The notes: generated from the letters alone by a model not told the origin. 64,000 nt of DNA from Candidatus Omnitrophota bacterium (GCA_029570205.1 JAKQSI010000096.1:1-64000), one strand, 5' to 3'; shown: positions 35,449 through 44,053, numbered from the stretch's first letter. A program made the numbers and translations.

Positions 35449-36627
35449 ATGACCCAGAGACCTTTAGCCGTCGGCCTGATCGGCGGCGGTGGCGGAGCAT
35501 TTATTGCACAACCTCATCAGCGAGCCATTCATTTCGATGGAACCCGGCGGGTGGTGTGTGCCGCACTCCACCCCGATCCGGTCATCGCGATAAAAGAGGC
35601 GGAGAACTGGCCTTATCCCATTCAGGGTTACAGAAGTTATGACGAGATGATCGCGGAGCAGGCGAAAAAGCCTGTCGGCGAACGAATCGACTATGCGTTG
35701 ATTGTTACACCGAATCATGTCCATTTCGACCCGGCGATGAAATGTATCCAGGCGGGGATTCCGGTTTTCTGCGAGAAACCGCTGACCGTGACCCTGGATG
35801 AATCCGACCGGCTGGTGAAAGCGGTTCGGACAAAGAAGGTTCCGTTCGGTGTTGCGCACACCTACCTGGGACACTGGACCAGCCGCTTATCGCGTCACAT
35901 TGTCCGAAGCGGTCTGCTCGGCGAGGTTCGCTGGGTGGATTCGTATTATATCCAGGGGTGGCTGGCCGTTCGCGCAGAGGATATGGGTTCGATGCAGGCG
36001 GAATGGCGGGTGGATCCGAAACGTGCCGGTGGGAGCTGCTGCGGCGGCGATATCGGCACTCATGCGCTGATGCAATTGCGCTTTGTAACCGGCCTCGAGA
36101 TCAAGCGTCTCCAGGCCCACATGGAAACTTTCGTTAAGGGCCGCCAATTGGATGACCACTTCACGACATATTGCGAACTCTCCAACGGCGGCAAAGCCCT
36201 GGTTCGGGCGAGCCAGATCGCTATCGGCCACAAGAATGACCTCGGGATAGAGATTAACGGAACCAAAGGGTCACTGATCTGGCGTCAGGAAGAACCGGAA
36301 TCCATCACGATCCTTCTCCCCGGTCAGCCGGATCGGGTGTACTGGCGGGGTGAAGTGAAAGCGAACGATGGGTTCCTGGGCGATTTGCCGGCGGACCTCA
36401 TGGCGGAACCCACCATTCCATCCGGTCATCCGGAGGCGTTCCACGATGCCTTTGCGCGCCTGCACCGCTGCTTTGAGGCGGATGTCCGCGCGTACAACGC
36501 CGGAAAGGAATGGAAGGATGACGGTTCGAAATACGCAAATGTGGAAGATGGAAGAACCGGCATTGCGTTTATTGCCACGGCCATTGAAAGCAGTCAGCAG
36601 AATGGTGCGTGGGTGGGAATGAAATAG
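35449..36627 (+). CDS. Gfo/Idh/MocA-family oxidoreductase
   Basis: NAD(P)-dependent oxidoreductase of 392 residues acting on sugars or inositol-like substrates. The N-terminal Rossmann fold starts VGLIGGGGGAFIAQPHQRAI, with VTPNHVHFDPAMKCIQ and the EKP signature GIPVFCEKPLTVTL. The C-terminal alpha/beta domain carries the substrate site (GGSCCGGDIGTHALMQLRF has the usual DxGxH). Substrate unknown. A GAAGGAGA ribosome site precedes the ATG. Transcription ends at the hairpin at 36765-36803. Families like this are often multi-copy in polysaccharide-degrading bacteria; a second, divergent member lies at 52.1 kb. Confidence 0.9.
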   Translation: MTQRPLAVGLIGGGGGAFIAQPHQRAIHFDGTRRVVCAALHPDPVIAIKEAENWPYPIQGYRSYDEMIAEQAKKPVGERIDYALIVTPNHVHFDPAMKCIQAGIPVFCEKPLTVTLDESDRLVKAVRTKKVPFGVAHTYLGHWTSRLSRHIVRSGLLGEVRWVDSYYIQGWLAVRAEDMGSMQAEWRVDPKRAGGSCCGGDIGTHALMQLRFVTGLEIKRLQAHMETFVKGRQLDDHFTTYCELSNGGKALVRASQIAIGHKNDLGIEINGTKGSLIWRQEEPESITILLPGQPDRVYWRGEVKANDGFLGDLPADLMAEPTIPSGHPEAFHDAFARLHRCFEADVRAYNAGKEWKDDGSKYANVEDGRTGIAFIATAIESSQQNGAWVGMK

Positions 36628-36649
36628 GCAGGATTCTCCGGGTGGCGCC

Positions 36650-36752
36650 GGCATCTTGCCGGTGAATATGGCTTGGTGCGCCAGGCGTCTCTGCCTGGCT
36701 ATCGGCAACAAGCGCACAAGGAATGGCAGGCACAGAGGCCTGCCCCACTGGA
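36650..36752. repeat. cluster of three short AGGC/GCCT-type hairpins
   Basis: Three short hairpins in one spacer: GCCGGCATCTTGCCGG near 36650-36668, CCAGGCGTCTCTGCCTGG at about 36680-36697, and GGCAGGCACAGAGGCCTGCC near 36725-36744. All share the plan GC-rich arm, short CAGA or ATCTT loop, complementary arm. Similar elements are at 28442-28468 and 38094-38118. Confidence 0.6.
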
Positions 36753-36764
36753 TTTGCATTCAAA

Positions 36765-36803
36765 CAACGCTCCCGGCAATTTGTCGGGAGCGTTGCTGTT
36801 TTT
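36765..36803 (+). terminator. Rho-independent terminator after the Gfo/Idh gene
   Basis: 11-bp stem CAACGCTCCCG/CGGGAGCGTTG with a 9-base loop, followed by CTGTTTTTG. Strong on the plus strand. Confidence 0.88.
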
Positions 36804-36866
36804 GAAAAAGTCTCTTACGATGGTGACCGTGTTTTGTGTGAGATTACACCGGTGAAGGAGAGAAAT

Positions 36867-38081
36867 ATGAATCTCAGCATGATGATTCGCTTTGGGATTA
36901 TGATGTTTTTGCAGTATGCCGTCTGGGGAGCCTGGTTTTCGGTTCTATCGGCTGCCCTGGAAAATATGGGATTCACCGGGATGCAGATCGGGAGTATTTA
37001 CAGTCTTCTGCCGCTTGCCTGCGTCATCTCACCCTTTGTCGGCGGCCAGATTGCGGATCGGTATCTCAATACGGAGAAGTTTCTGGGCATTTCCCACCTG
37101 ATCGGCGCTGCGCTAATGCTGATCCTTTCCAAACAGACAGAGTTCGGCAATTTGTATTGGATCATGCTGATCTACTCCCTGCTGTTTGCGCCGACTTTGC
37201 CCCTGACCAATTCAATTACTTTCCAGCACCTGACCAGCGTGGAACGTCAGTTCGGCCCGATCCGTGTGGCCGGGACTGTGGGCTGGATCGCTGCCGGGGC
37301 GGGAATCGACCAATGGCGTCATTTTCTGGGACTTTACCCCGGCGATTGTTTCCAATTGACGGCTATTCTCTCATTGCTTCTGGGGCTTTTCTGTTTTGCT
37401 TTGCCGAAGACACCTCCGAACCGGGAAGGCGCAAACCCCTGGGCATTTCTGGAAGCCATTCGCCTGTTGCGGAATAAGGTATTTCTTGTGTTTATTCTGC
37501 TTTCGTTCATTGTGGCAACGGAGTTGGAGTTCTATTATATTTTGACCGGGCCGTTTCTGGTCTCTATCGGAATTCCCGAAGCCAATCTCGGAACGACAAT
37601 GGCCCTTGCGCAGGTTGCCGAGATTCTGGTGATGCTTGTATTTCTCCCGTGGCTTCTGCCGAGAATCGGGGTGCGCAATTCGCTTGCCCTGGGCATTTTA
37701 GCCTGGCCGATTCGATATGCGATCTTCTGTATCGGTCAGCCGACCTGGCTGGTAGTGGCTTCCCTTACCCTGCACGGATTCTGCTATGTGTTCTTTTTCA
37801 CTGTAGGACAGATTTATGTCGATGAGGTTGCACCGAAAGATATCCGGGGATCGGCACAGAGCCTGCACGCTTTTGTCACGCTGGGACTGGGACTGTTCCT
37901 TGGGAGCTTTTTCTGCGGGTGGATTCGCGATCTGTTTACGGAAACCAAAGAAATTGCCGGGGAGATGGTTACCACCGTGAACTACTTCAATGTATTTATG
38001 GTTCCATGCGTGCTGACAATTGTGTGCGCGGCGGCGTTTCTGATCACATTCCGGGAGCCGGTGAAGAGGGGAACGGTGTAA
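36867..38081 (+). CDS. MFS transporter, nucleoside:H+ symporter-like
   Basis: 404 residues with twelve predicted helices. Start ATG at 36867 has GAAGGAGA upstream; the frame opens at 36723 but that part lies in the terminator and repeats. The N-terminus MIRFGIMMFLQYAVWGAWF and GPIRVAGTVGWIAAG match the NupG/XapB-like nucleoside symporter family (Nuc_H_symport). That family couples purine/pyrimidine nucleoside uptake to protons, and related members carry other substrates. FRxxxxRG-type MFS loop signatures are weak here, as usual for this branch. No nucleoside-catabolic genes adjoin. Substrate inferred only. Confidence 0.85.
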   Translation: MNLSMMIRFGIMMFLQYAVWGAWFSVLSAALENMGFTGMQIGSIYSLLPLACVISPFVGGQIADRYLNTEKFLGISHLIGAALMLILSKQTEFGNLYWIMLIYSLLFAPTLPLTNSITFQHLTSVERQFGPIRVAGTVGWIAAGAGIDQWRHFLGLYPGDCFQLTAILSLLLGLFCFALPKTPPNREGANPWAFLEAIRLLRNKVFLVFILLSFIVATELEFYYILTGPFLVSIGIPEANLGTTMALAQVAEILVMLVFLPWLLPRIGVRNSLALGILAWPIRYAIFCIGQPTWLVVASLTLHGFCYVFFFTVGQIYVDEVAPKDIRGSAQSLHAFVTLGLGLFLGSFFCGWIRDLFTETKEIAGEMVTTVNYFNVFMVPCVLTIVCAAAFLITFREPVKRGTV

Positions 38082-38093
38082 TAATGTAAGCCA

Positions 38094-38165
38094 CAGGCAA
38101 GATGCCTGTGCCACCCTGAAGATCCCTCACCCCAGCCCTCTCCCGGCGGGAGAAGGGGAAGAGGA
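38094..38165. repeat. dispersed palindromes after the MFS gene
   Basis: CACAGGCAAGATGCCTGTG hairpin at about 38095-38113 and a CCCTCTCCCGGCGGGAGAAG palindrome near 38135-38154, both matching families seen elsewhere in the window. The former follows the MFS stop and could also serve as a terminator stem. Confidence 0.55.
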
Positions 38166-38197
38166 TTTTCCGTTTTGTTCAGGAGATACAACCTTAT

Positions 38198-38494
38198 ATG
38201 ATGAATATCTTCAGGAAACCAACAATTCGTTTTGGCCGGATTGCAGGGTTCCTTATCCTTCTTGTCCCTGTCTGTCTTTCACAGTCGGACCGTATGGAGC
38301 CTCGAGCTGACGAGTCATGCGGGGGCATATATATCAGTACTGCTTTACCCGATGGGACGAGTGTACCGGGAGTCTTCTCCGTAGAAGTACAAATCAACAG
38401 AACCCAGTGTCTGCTCGCTGTTATGGACCCAGTGACCGGGATCTTTGACATGCAAGAGCCATCGAGTGCGTCCCACTGGGATTGTTATCGATAA
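38198..38494 (+). CDS. small secreted protein, unknown
   Basis: 98 residues with an AGGAGA site about 11 nt before the first ATG (MMNIFRKPTIRFGR) and a signal-like hydrophobic stretch IAGFLILLVPVCLSQS. The mature part (about 68 residues) contains GGIYISTALPDGTSVPGVFSV and five Cys in total. The frame ends within a region containing a repeat, so the gene could be truncated. No family recognised. Minus-strand frames over it look less convincing. Confidence 0.45.
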   Translation: MMNIFRKPTIRFGRIAGFLILLVPVCLSQSDRMEPRADESCGGIYISTALPDGTSVPGVFSVEVQINRTQCLLAVMDPVTGIFDMQEPSSASHWDCYR

Positions 38495-38536
38495 CGCCTT
38501 GTATGTGGGAATGCTTTTCTCGCGAACAGAGTAAGA

Positions 38537-38568
38537 AAGGCGGGAGCTGACGCTCCCGCACTCCAAGG
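38537..38568. repeat. variant of the 31-bp GGCGGGAGC repeat
   Basis: AAGGCGGGAGC-TGA-CGCTCCCGCACTCCAAGG arrangement, the same element as the three exact copies at 60.9-61.7 kb but with a different centre. It abuts the stop of the LarE fusion gene. Confidence 0.85.
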
Positions 38569-38571
38569 GTC

Positions 38572-39864
38572 TCACGCATCGGTGTCCATCGCCTCGTTTG
38601 CCAGGCGGTCGGCGACGGCATTCTCTGCGCGGGGGATATGCTGAATGCGCCAACGATCCAGAGTGCGCAGAATGGCCAGACATTTTGCATGAAGCGGCTT
38701 GAGATGCTCCTGCTTAACCCGGTAGACGCCGGTGATTTGCCGGACAATCAGTTCGCTGTCCATCTTGACCGCCACGCGACGAATGCCCATATCACGCGCC
38801 TTGGATAGAACGGCAATCAATCCCTGGTATTCGGCGACGTTGTTGGTGGCTCTCCCGATGGACTCGGATATCTGTACGATTTCCTTGCCGGAGTCATCGC
38901 AAATCACCCCGCCATATCCCGCCGGTCCCGGATTTCCCCTACTGCCGCCATCGCAATAAATGGTGTAAGTCTTTGCCGGGTCAATTTTGGCAGATCGAGC
39001 CGGTTTCTCTGTCCGGCGTGTTTCCGAAACAGGCGCTGGTGTCGCAGTCACCGGTTTGCTGCGGAGGGCCTCGTTCATGCTGCCGGAGCGGAACCCGGCG
39101 AGGTCCATCGCGGTGTAGACAAAACCGAGCTCCTTGAACTGCGGCACGATCTCATCCCGCCGTTCCAGCAGGCGGGGCATATCCTGCGGGGGGACCTCGA
39201 TTCGCGCAACCTCTTTGTGATATCGAACGCGATATTGCTGGAAACCTGCCCGGTTCAGAATCCGCTCAGCATTGGCCACCTGGGTGAGTTTCTCAGCGGT
39301 GATTTCTTCGCCGTAGGGGAATCGTGAGGCAAGACACGCGAACGCCGGTTTGTTCCAGGTCGGAAGGTTAAGCGCCTTGGAGATCGCGCGGATATCCTCT
39401 TTGGTCATGCCCGCTTCGAGCAATGGGAACCGAGCGCCCCTTTCCTTCGCGGCAGCCTGTCCCGGGCGATAGTCGCCGAGATCATCAACATTGACTCCAA
39501 GTGCAATGGTTTCAATGCCTTCCTCCTGCGCAATGGCCCGCAGGTGTTCCATCAATTCCGATTTGCAGAAAGCGCAGCGCAGGGGCGAGTTTGCGCGAAA
39601 CTCCGGCAGATCGAGTTCATTCGTTTTGACGGTGCGAAACGGGAATCCCAACTCGGCGGCGATTTTCCGGCAGTTGTCCAGCTCTTCCTCGGCAAGGATC
39701 TCGCTGATCGAGGTGACAATTACCGCCCGGTCGCCGAGTACGTCATGAGCCGTTTTTGCGAGAAGGGTACTGTCCACCCCGCCGGAATATCCGAGTACCA
39801 CACCGCCGGTATCCCGAAGAATGGCTTGAAGACGTTCGTATTTTTGCCGCTGGTTCCGGTTCAT
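38572..39864 (-). CDS. LarE-type sulfur transferase fused to RNase HI domain
   Basis: 430 residues with two complete enzymes. Residues 1-265 are a LarE-like PP-loop ATP pyrophosphatase: SGGVDS at 27-32, RCAFCK with Cys97/Cys100, and the CLASRFPYGEEIT segment with Cys177, corresponding to the sacrificial Cys in LarE of the lactate-racemase nickel cofactor pathway. After a 30-residue linker rich in Thr, Pro and Arg, residues 298-428 form RNase HI: YCDGGSRGNPGPAGYG (Asp305), NNVAEYQG (Glu345), KMDSELIV (Asp369) and AVADRLAN (Asp419). All four metal-binding residues are kept. The start at 39864 best matches LarE; upstream ATG 39897 is possible. No larB, larC or larA adjoin, so the cofactor role is doubtful. 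Confidence 0.88.
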   Translation of the reverse strand: MNRNQRQKYERLQAILRDTGGVVLGYSGGVDSTLLAKTAHDVLGDRAVIVTSISEILAEEELDNCRKIAAELGFPFRTVKTNELDLPEFRANSPLRCAFCKSELMEHLRAIAQEEGIETIALGVNVDDLGDYRPGQAAAKERGARFPLLEAGMTKEDIRAISKALNLPTWNKPAFACLASRFPYGEEITAEKLTQVANAERILNRAGFQQYRVRYHKEVARIEVPPQDMPRLLERRDEIVPQFKELGFVYTAMDLAGFRSGSMNEALRSKPVTATPAPVSETRRTEKPARSAKIDPAKTYTIYCDGGSRGNPGPAGYGGVICDDSGKEIVQISESIGRATNNVAEYQGLIAVLSKARDMGIRRVAVKMDSELIVRQITGVYRVKQEHLKPLHAKCLAILRTLDRWRIQHIPRAENAVADRLANEAMDTDA

Positions 39865-40052
39865 GGCTGATTTCTGTAGATCAAGACAATGTTTCATTGC
39901 GGGCGGATATTCTGAGTGTAGGAATGCCGGCTGGAAAGGGCAATGGGGCGAAGATGAAGGATAAGACAAATGGGACCGACAGGCGCTGAAAAGTGGCATG
40001 GTTCGCGCGCGATACCGTTTCTGTTTACCCGACAGAGAAGAACATAAAGAAA

Positions 40053-40079
40053 CAGGCCACCTCCTGGAAAGGTGGCCTG
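40053..40079 (-). terminator. terminator of the 40.1-41.7 kb beta-helix gene
   Basis: 10-bp stem CAGGCCACCT/AGGTGGCCTG with a 7-base loop. On the minus strand it is followed by TTTCTTTATG. Lies about 35 nt after the stop at 40113. Confidence 0.8.
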
Positions 40080-40112
40080 TCGGCTTTAGCGGGTAAAAGA
40101 GGGTCTTCTGAG

Positions 40113-41651
40113 TCAGTACAGCATAAAATTGCTTACGGCGGTCGCAGACTGAGTTGCGCCGATATCGGTGCCGTCCGTGGCCGCCTTTCTTGCCGGGCTG
40201 TTTTCCTTCAAGGCAAAGGGATTCTCTCCAAGCGCATCGGTGTTCGCGAATAACGGATCGGCGAAGATCGCACCACTGCTGACCCCAATGTCCGTATTCA
40301 CAACGTTGCCGAACAGCAGGCAGTTGGTCAGGGTCAGCGCCAAATTAGCTTCGTTTCCGGAGCCGACATAACTTGGACCTGCAGAGGCCGCGTTGCCTGT
40401 GACAGCAATCTTATTGTTCGAGAAAATCGTATTGCTGATTGTCACCGTTCGCGCTCGCTGGGAGGTATCGAAGATGCGGACTGCCGTGCCGTTACGATCG
40501 AATGTGCAATGGTCAACGACCACCGGACCGTTGTCGGCGCCGTCATTGGTGATCAGAAGCGCTGCCCAGAGATCCAGAGCCGGATCATCGCTGGCATCCA
40601 GGCTTGCATTGTTCGAGAAGATGCAATGGCTCACCGTGACATTGCCTGTGTGCCCGTCCCGGCCACGCACAAACAGGGCTGCGTTTGTGCCCGTCGGCAA
40701 TGCCTCGTTCAGTCCGTTCACATTGTTGAAGAAAATGCAATCCTGGATCAGTTTTTCTCCGGCGCCATCCACGTTAATCGAATTCCCGTTGTTGTCTTTG
40801 ATCAGGCAATTCTGCATGATCTGATTGACAACATCGTCTTTATTGGCCCCTCGGCTTCGGAGGCGCGTAATGCCCTCCTCATGGTGTTGGAATGTGCAAT
40901 TCTTGAAGACAAATGTGGATGTGTTCGGCTGCTCAATTCCGTCAAGTCCCGGACCGGTTGTGCCGTGATAATAGACCGCGTCCTTCGTGGTCTGGGTTCC
41001 ATCATCAAGCAGTCCATCCCAAGTGCAGTTCTCAAAAACCGCCGAACATGGAACCTGGTTGAAATAGTCGGCCACTCGATCGCTGTTGTTGAAGTTGATC
41101 ACCGCTTCACCCGGAGTGCCGGAACCTGCTTTTGCCCGGAAAAGAACTTTTCGAAACGTGATTTCGACGCCCTGGCCGTTGACCCCATAGGGACCTCCGC
41201 CAGGTTGCTCCAAAATCAGGTTCTCGAATGTGATGTTCTTCCCGAAAAAGCTCAGAGATGCCTGGAAATTGTCACCGGGGTCGCTCTCATTAACACTGTA
41301 GTAAAGCAAACTCTCGCCTTTGGGGGAAATCGCCGGAGCGTTTCCTGAAGCGGGTCCGATGATCGTGATGGGATCGCGGTTTTCCGCCACCAATGCGCCA
41401 ATGAAGTCCCCGCCGGCCTCATTGACCTCCGGCAGACCACCTACAACCACCTGCTCTTCGTACATGGAACCATCCAGGATCTGAATGACATCCGGGTTGC
41501 CGTCCTTCGGATTCACCGCGTCGATAGCGGCTTGAATACTCGTGAACTTTGCTGTGCCCGATTTGCTTACTGTGACCGTCTCGGCAAACGCCGTGACGCT
41601 CACCACCAATATGCTCAAGAGAGCAATGCGCACAACTGTTTTTCCTGCCAT
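40113..41651 (-). CDS. secreted parallel beta-helix protein (3)
   Basis: 512-residue exported protein with signal peptide MAGKTVVRIALLSILVVSVT, cleavage near FAETV. The mature part opens FTSIQAAIDAVNPKDGNPDVIQI, as in pectinesterase/pectate-lyase-like helices, and continues with rungs such as NITFENLILEQPGG, SAVFENCTWDGLL, TFVFKNCTFQHH, VTVSHCIFSNNASL and VTISNTIFSNNKI. It ends ALKENSPARKAATDGTDIGA. No catalytic residues assigned. AAAGGA lies 9 nt upstream of the ATG. It has its own promoter and terminator and is divergent from the sulfatase-like gene, with which it shares a promoter region, so the two may be co-regulated. Confidence 0.82.
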   Translation of the reverse strand: MAGKTVVRIALLSILVVSVTAFAETVTVSKSGTAKFTSIQAAIDAVNPKDGNPDVIQILDGSMYEEQVVVGGLPEVNEAGGDFIGALVAENRDPITIIGPASGNAPAISPKGESLLYYSVNESDPGDNFQASLSFFGKNITFENLILEQPGGGPYGVNGQGVEITFRKVLFRAKAGSGTPGEAVINFNNSDRVADYFNQVPCSAVFENCTWDGLLDDGTQTTKDAVYYHGTTGPGLDGIEQPNTSTFVFKNCTFQHHEEGITRLRSRGANKDDVVNQIMQNCLIKDNNGNSINVDGAGEKLIQDCIFFNNVNGLNEALPTGTNAALFVRGRDGHTGNVTVSHCIFSNNASLDASDDPALDLWAALLITNDGADNGPVVVDHCTFDRNGTAVRIFDTSQRARTVTISNTIFSNNKIAVTGNAASAGPSYVGSGNEANLALTLTNCLLFGNVVNTDIGVSSGAIFADPLFANTDALGENPFALKENSPARKAATDGTDIGATQSATAVSNFMLY

Positions 41652-41740
41652 GTTTCTGCGTTCCTTTCGTGGTAAAGTTGTTCAAAACGTATCGGTCCAT
41701 CCAATGGGTGAACCTTCCCGCTAAAGCCTCAACTTTTTGT

Positions 41741-41769
41741 ATTATATTTCGCCGTCAATGATTTGACAA
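41741..41769 (-). promoter_or_regulatory. sigma70-type promoter for the beta-helix gene
   Basis: TTGTCA (41769-41764) and TATAAT (41746-41741) with a 17-bp spacer on the minus strand. The -10 is consensus. Confidence 0.75.
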
Positions 41770-41791
41770 GGCCAAAAATCAGAAATAATAC
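41763..41791 (+). promoter_or_regulatory. sigma70-type promoter for the sulfatase-like gene
   Basis: TTGACA (41763-41768) and TAATAC (41786-41791) with a 17-bp spacer. The -35 is consensus and overlaps the -35 of the divergent promoter. Confidence 0.75.
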
Positions 41792-41825
41792 TATGATACG
41801 CGAGGATCACTAAGGAGGAATGGCG

Positions 41826-43823
41826 ATGCGGAGTCGAACGATTCCCGGCCGGTTCATGGTGCAGTGGTTTTTTTTGCCGATTCTGATCGGGTGCGGGGGT
41901 GGCGAGGAATACGTAAGCCGCGTTCTGCTGGTAACTCTGGACACAGTGCGTGCAGATGCCATCGGCTGCTATGGGTTCAACACCACAAAAGCAAACACGC
42001 CGAATTTGGATGGTTTCGCGAAACAGGGCACGATTTTCCGACGAGCCACCTGCGAGATACCGTCCACCCTGCCATCCCACACCGCCATCATGACGGGCCT
42101 TCTGCCGCGATCCAGCGGAGTTCGGTGCGCCGCGGATAGCGTTCCCCAGGAAATTGCCACCGTTGCGGAACTCTGCAAAGAGGCGGGATTCTCCACGGCG
42201 GCCTTTGTCAGCGCGGCGGTTTTGGACCCGGTATTTGGACTGAACCAGGGCTTTGATGTGTACAACACAGTTGAGGGACCGGCGGGAGACACCGGAGCGG
42301 AACGTTCCGCCGATGAAACAACCAACCTGGCCCTGGACTGGCTCAAGAAACAGAAACCGAACAAACCGATATTCCTTTGGGTGCATTATTACGATGCGCA
42401 TTCTCCATACCGGCCTCCGTCGGAGGAGGACACTCTCTTTTCCGGTCCCTATAACGGGCCGATTGACGGCAGTGCGACACAAATCACCCAACTGATCGCC
42501 CGAAAGGGACAGGGACTGAACAGCCGCGATCTCGAACGTCTGCGATCCCTGTACCTGGCGGAGATAAACTTTGTAGATCGGCATTTCGGAAGGCTCCTGG
42601 AGGCTTTTGACGCGGTGCAAACCGGATTAACCGATCTGGTTGTGGTGGTTTCCGATCACGGGGAGAACCTGGGGGAAGGCGGTCGATTCTTCCATGGGGC
42701 GGATCTCTATGAGACGAGCATGCACATTCCGCTGCTTGTCCGCTGGCCGGATGGTGTGCATGAATCCACGGAAGTACGCGAACTTGTGATGGCGATGGAT
42801 GTCGCCCCGACTATTCTGGAGGCGTGTGGTCTCGCCATACCGGAAGGCTGCGAGGGGCGGTCCCTGGCCGCCTGCCTTCCGCCGGTCCGGGAGCAGACAC
42901 AGGAACAAAACCGTGTCGGCCTGCTGGAAACGGAACACGCTTATTTAAGCGATGCCGACAAGATATTCGGAGCGGTCACCCTTGATGCGAAACTGATCGA
43001 CCGGCGACATTACCGAAGAGACCCAGTATTAGTCGGACGTGCCCTGGGAACTCCGCTTAACAAGCCCTGTTACCTCAGAGCCATGTTTCGCGGCGATCCG
43101 ACCGCCCGCATTGTCGCGCATATTCGGTTTCACACAGCGGAGACCGCCGCCAGCTCCGATCCGGAAATCATGAGCAACCAGCCGACCATTCTAGTCGGCT
43201 CATCCCGGTTCGGCACAGAAGCCATTCATGCCCTTTATGACACCCCGGCAGTCCCGAAAGGCTGGACACTTCAGGGGACAACGGAGCTTTACCGGCGGGC
43301 GAAATCCTATGGAGATTCGCTCGGTTGGCCCACCGATCATATTGTTATCGAGAGTGTTGCTGTCGATCTCCCCGGTGTGCCCGGCCGGCAGAAAGCAGAG
43401 ACATGGGTGGATGAAGTGGCGTTGATCGGTCAGGATGTGATCCTGATAGACAATTTCGATGACGCGCGACCTTCGGATGCTTACGAGGACGCCGGAGTTG
43501 GGATTCAACATGCAGCCGCAAGCCGGATCGAGGCAGGGCAGGGTGTGAACGGCACTCCGGGGCTCCATATCGCCGCAAAGTTCACTGCGGATGAGAATGC
43601 CTGGGCGGGAACGGAATTCTACTCGTTTACTGATCCCGTATTCCCCGTTGAACAGCAGAATATCCTGTATGCCGAAAATGGCAGTCTCTCGGAGACGGCT
43701 CGTCAACTGGCCGAACCGATTGACCGATGGCTGAGGACTCCCCCGGCACACCTGTCCGTTCCCGCAACACTCGACAAGGAAATAGCCGAGAAGCTGGGGA
43801 CGCTCGGGTATTTGGGGGATTGA
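41826..43823 (+). CDS. sulfatase-like lipoprotein with Thr in the nucleophile position
   Basis: About 665 residues in the alkaline phosphatase/sulfatase superfamily. The ATG at 41826 sits 7 nt after GGAGG. The lipobox is FFLPILIGC, so the mature enzyme is membrane-tethered. The metal-binding start VLLVTLDTVRADAIGCYG is present, as is DHGENLGEGGRFFHG. The nucleophile segment reads STLPSHTAIMTG: where type I sulfatases have Cys or Ser (matured to formylglycine) in CxPSR, this has Thr. Thr is used by phosphotransferases of the same superfamily, so desulfation is uncertain. A long inserted region (about residues 365-600) with beta-sandwich character precedes a C-terminal TLGYLGD motif typical of sulfatases. 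Divergent to a beta-helix gene. Confidence 0.85.
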   Translation: MRSRTIPGRFMVQWFFLPILIGCGGGEEYVSRVLLVTLDTVRADAIGCYGFNTTKANTPNLDGFAKQGTIFRRATCEIPSTLPSHTAIMTGLLPRSSGVRCAADSVPQEIATVAELCKEAGFSTAAFVSAAVLDPVFGLNQGFDVYNTVEGPAGDTGAERSADETTNLALDWLKKQKPNKPIFLWVHYYDAHSPYRPPSEEDTLFSGPYNGPIDGSATQITQLIARKGQGLNSRDLERLRSLYLAEINFVDRHFGRLLEAFDAVQTGLTDLVVVVSDHGENLGEGGRFFHGADLYETSMHIPLLVRWPDGVHESTEVRELVMAMDVAPTILEACGLAIPEGCEGRSLAACLPPVREQTQEQNRVGLLETEHAYLSDADKIFGAVTLDAKLIDRRHYRRDPVLVGRALGTPLNKPCYLRAMFRGDPTARIVAHIRFHTAETAASSDPEIMSNQPTILVGSSRFGTEAIHALYDTPAVPKGWTLQGTTELYRRAKSYGDSLGWPTDHIVIESVAVDLPGVPGRQKAETWVDEVALIGQDVILIDNFDDARPSDAYEDAGVGIQHAAASRIEAGQGVNGTPGLHIAAKFTADENAWAGTEFYSFTDPVFPVEQQNILYAENGSLSETARQLAEPIDRWLRTPPAHLSVPATLDKEIAEKLGTLGYLGD

Positions 43824-43897
43824 GCAGACTGCTGTCAATGAGATTTCTCGCACTCGTTCGGGTAACGTTTCCCTCTTTATGGGCTTCGTTCTTTCAT

Positions 43898-44053
43898 TTA
43901 TGTGAATCGAATCGCATGGGGAAGGCTGTGCTTGTCATCCACAAAAGCCAACTCGCCTTTTAGGAGATTCCAGTAGCGGTAAACCCAGTAGTTGTGTCCA
44001 TCGTACCTGACAAGAAGACACGTGACAATTTCCTTTCGCACGGTTCTTCTCAT
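43898..44053 (-). CDS. possible small protein or gene fragment
   Basis: 51-codon frame (MRRTVRKEIVTCLLVRYDGH to ...AIRFT) with a compact sequence: a basic helix then LLVRYDGHNYWVYRYWNLLKG. A/T-rich leader; no strong ribosome site seen. Could be the end of a lost gene. No family recognised. Confidence 0.25.
   Translation of the reverse strand: MRRTVRKEIVTCLLVRYDGHNYWVYRYWNLLKGELAFVDDKHSLPHAIRFT

Noticed and set aside
36723-36866. N-terminal extension of the MFS frame
   Set aside because: Lies in repeats and a terminator; the GAAGGAGA site supports 36867.
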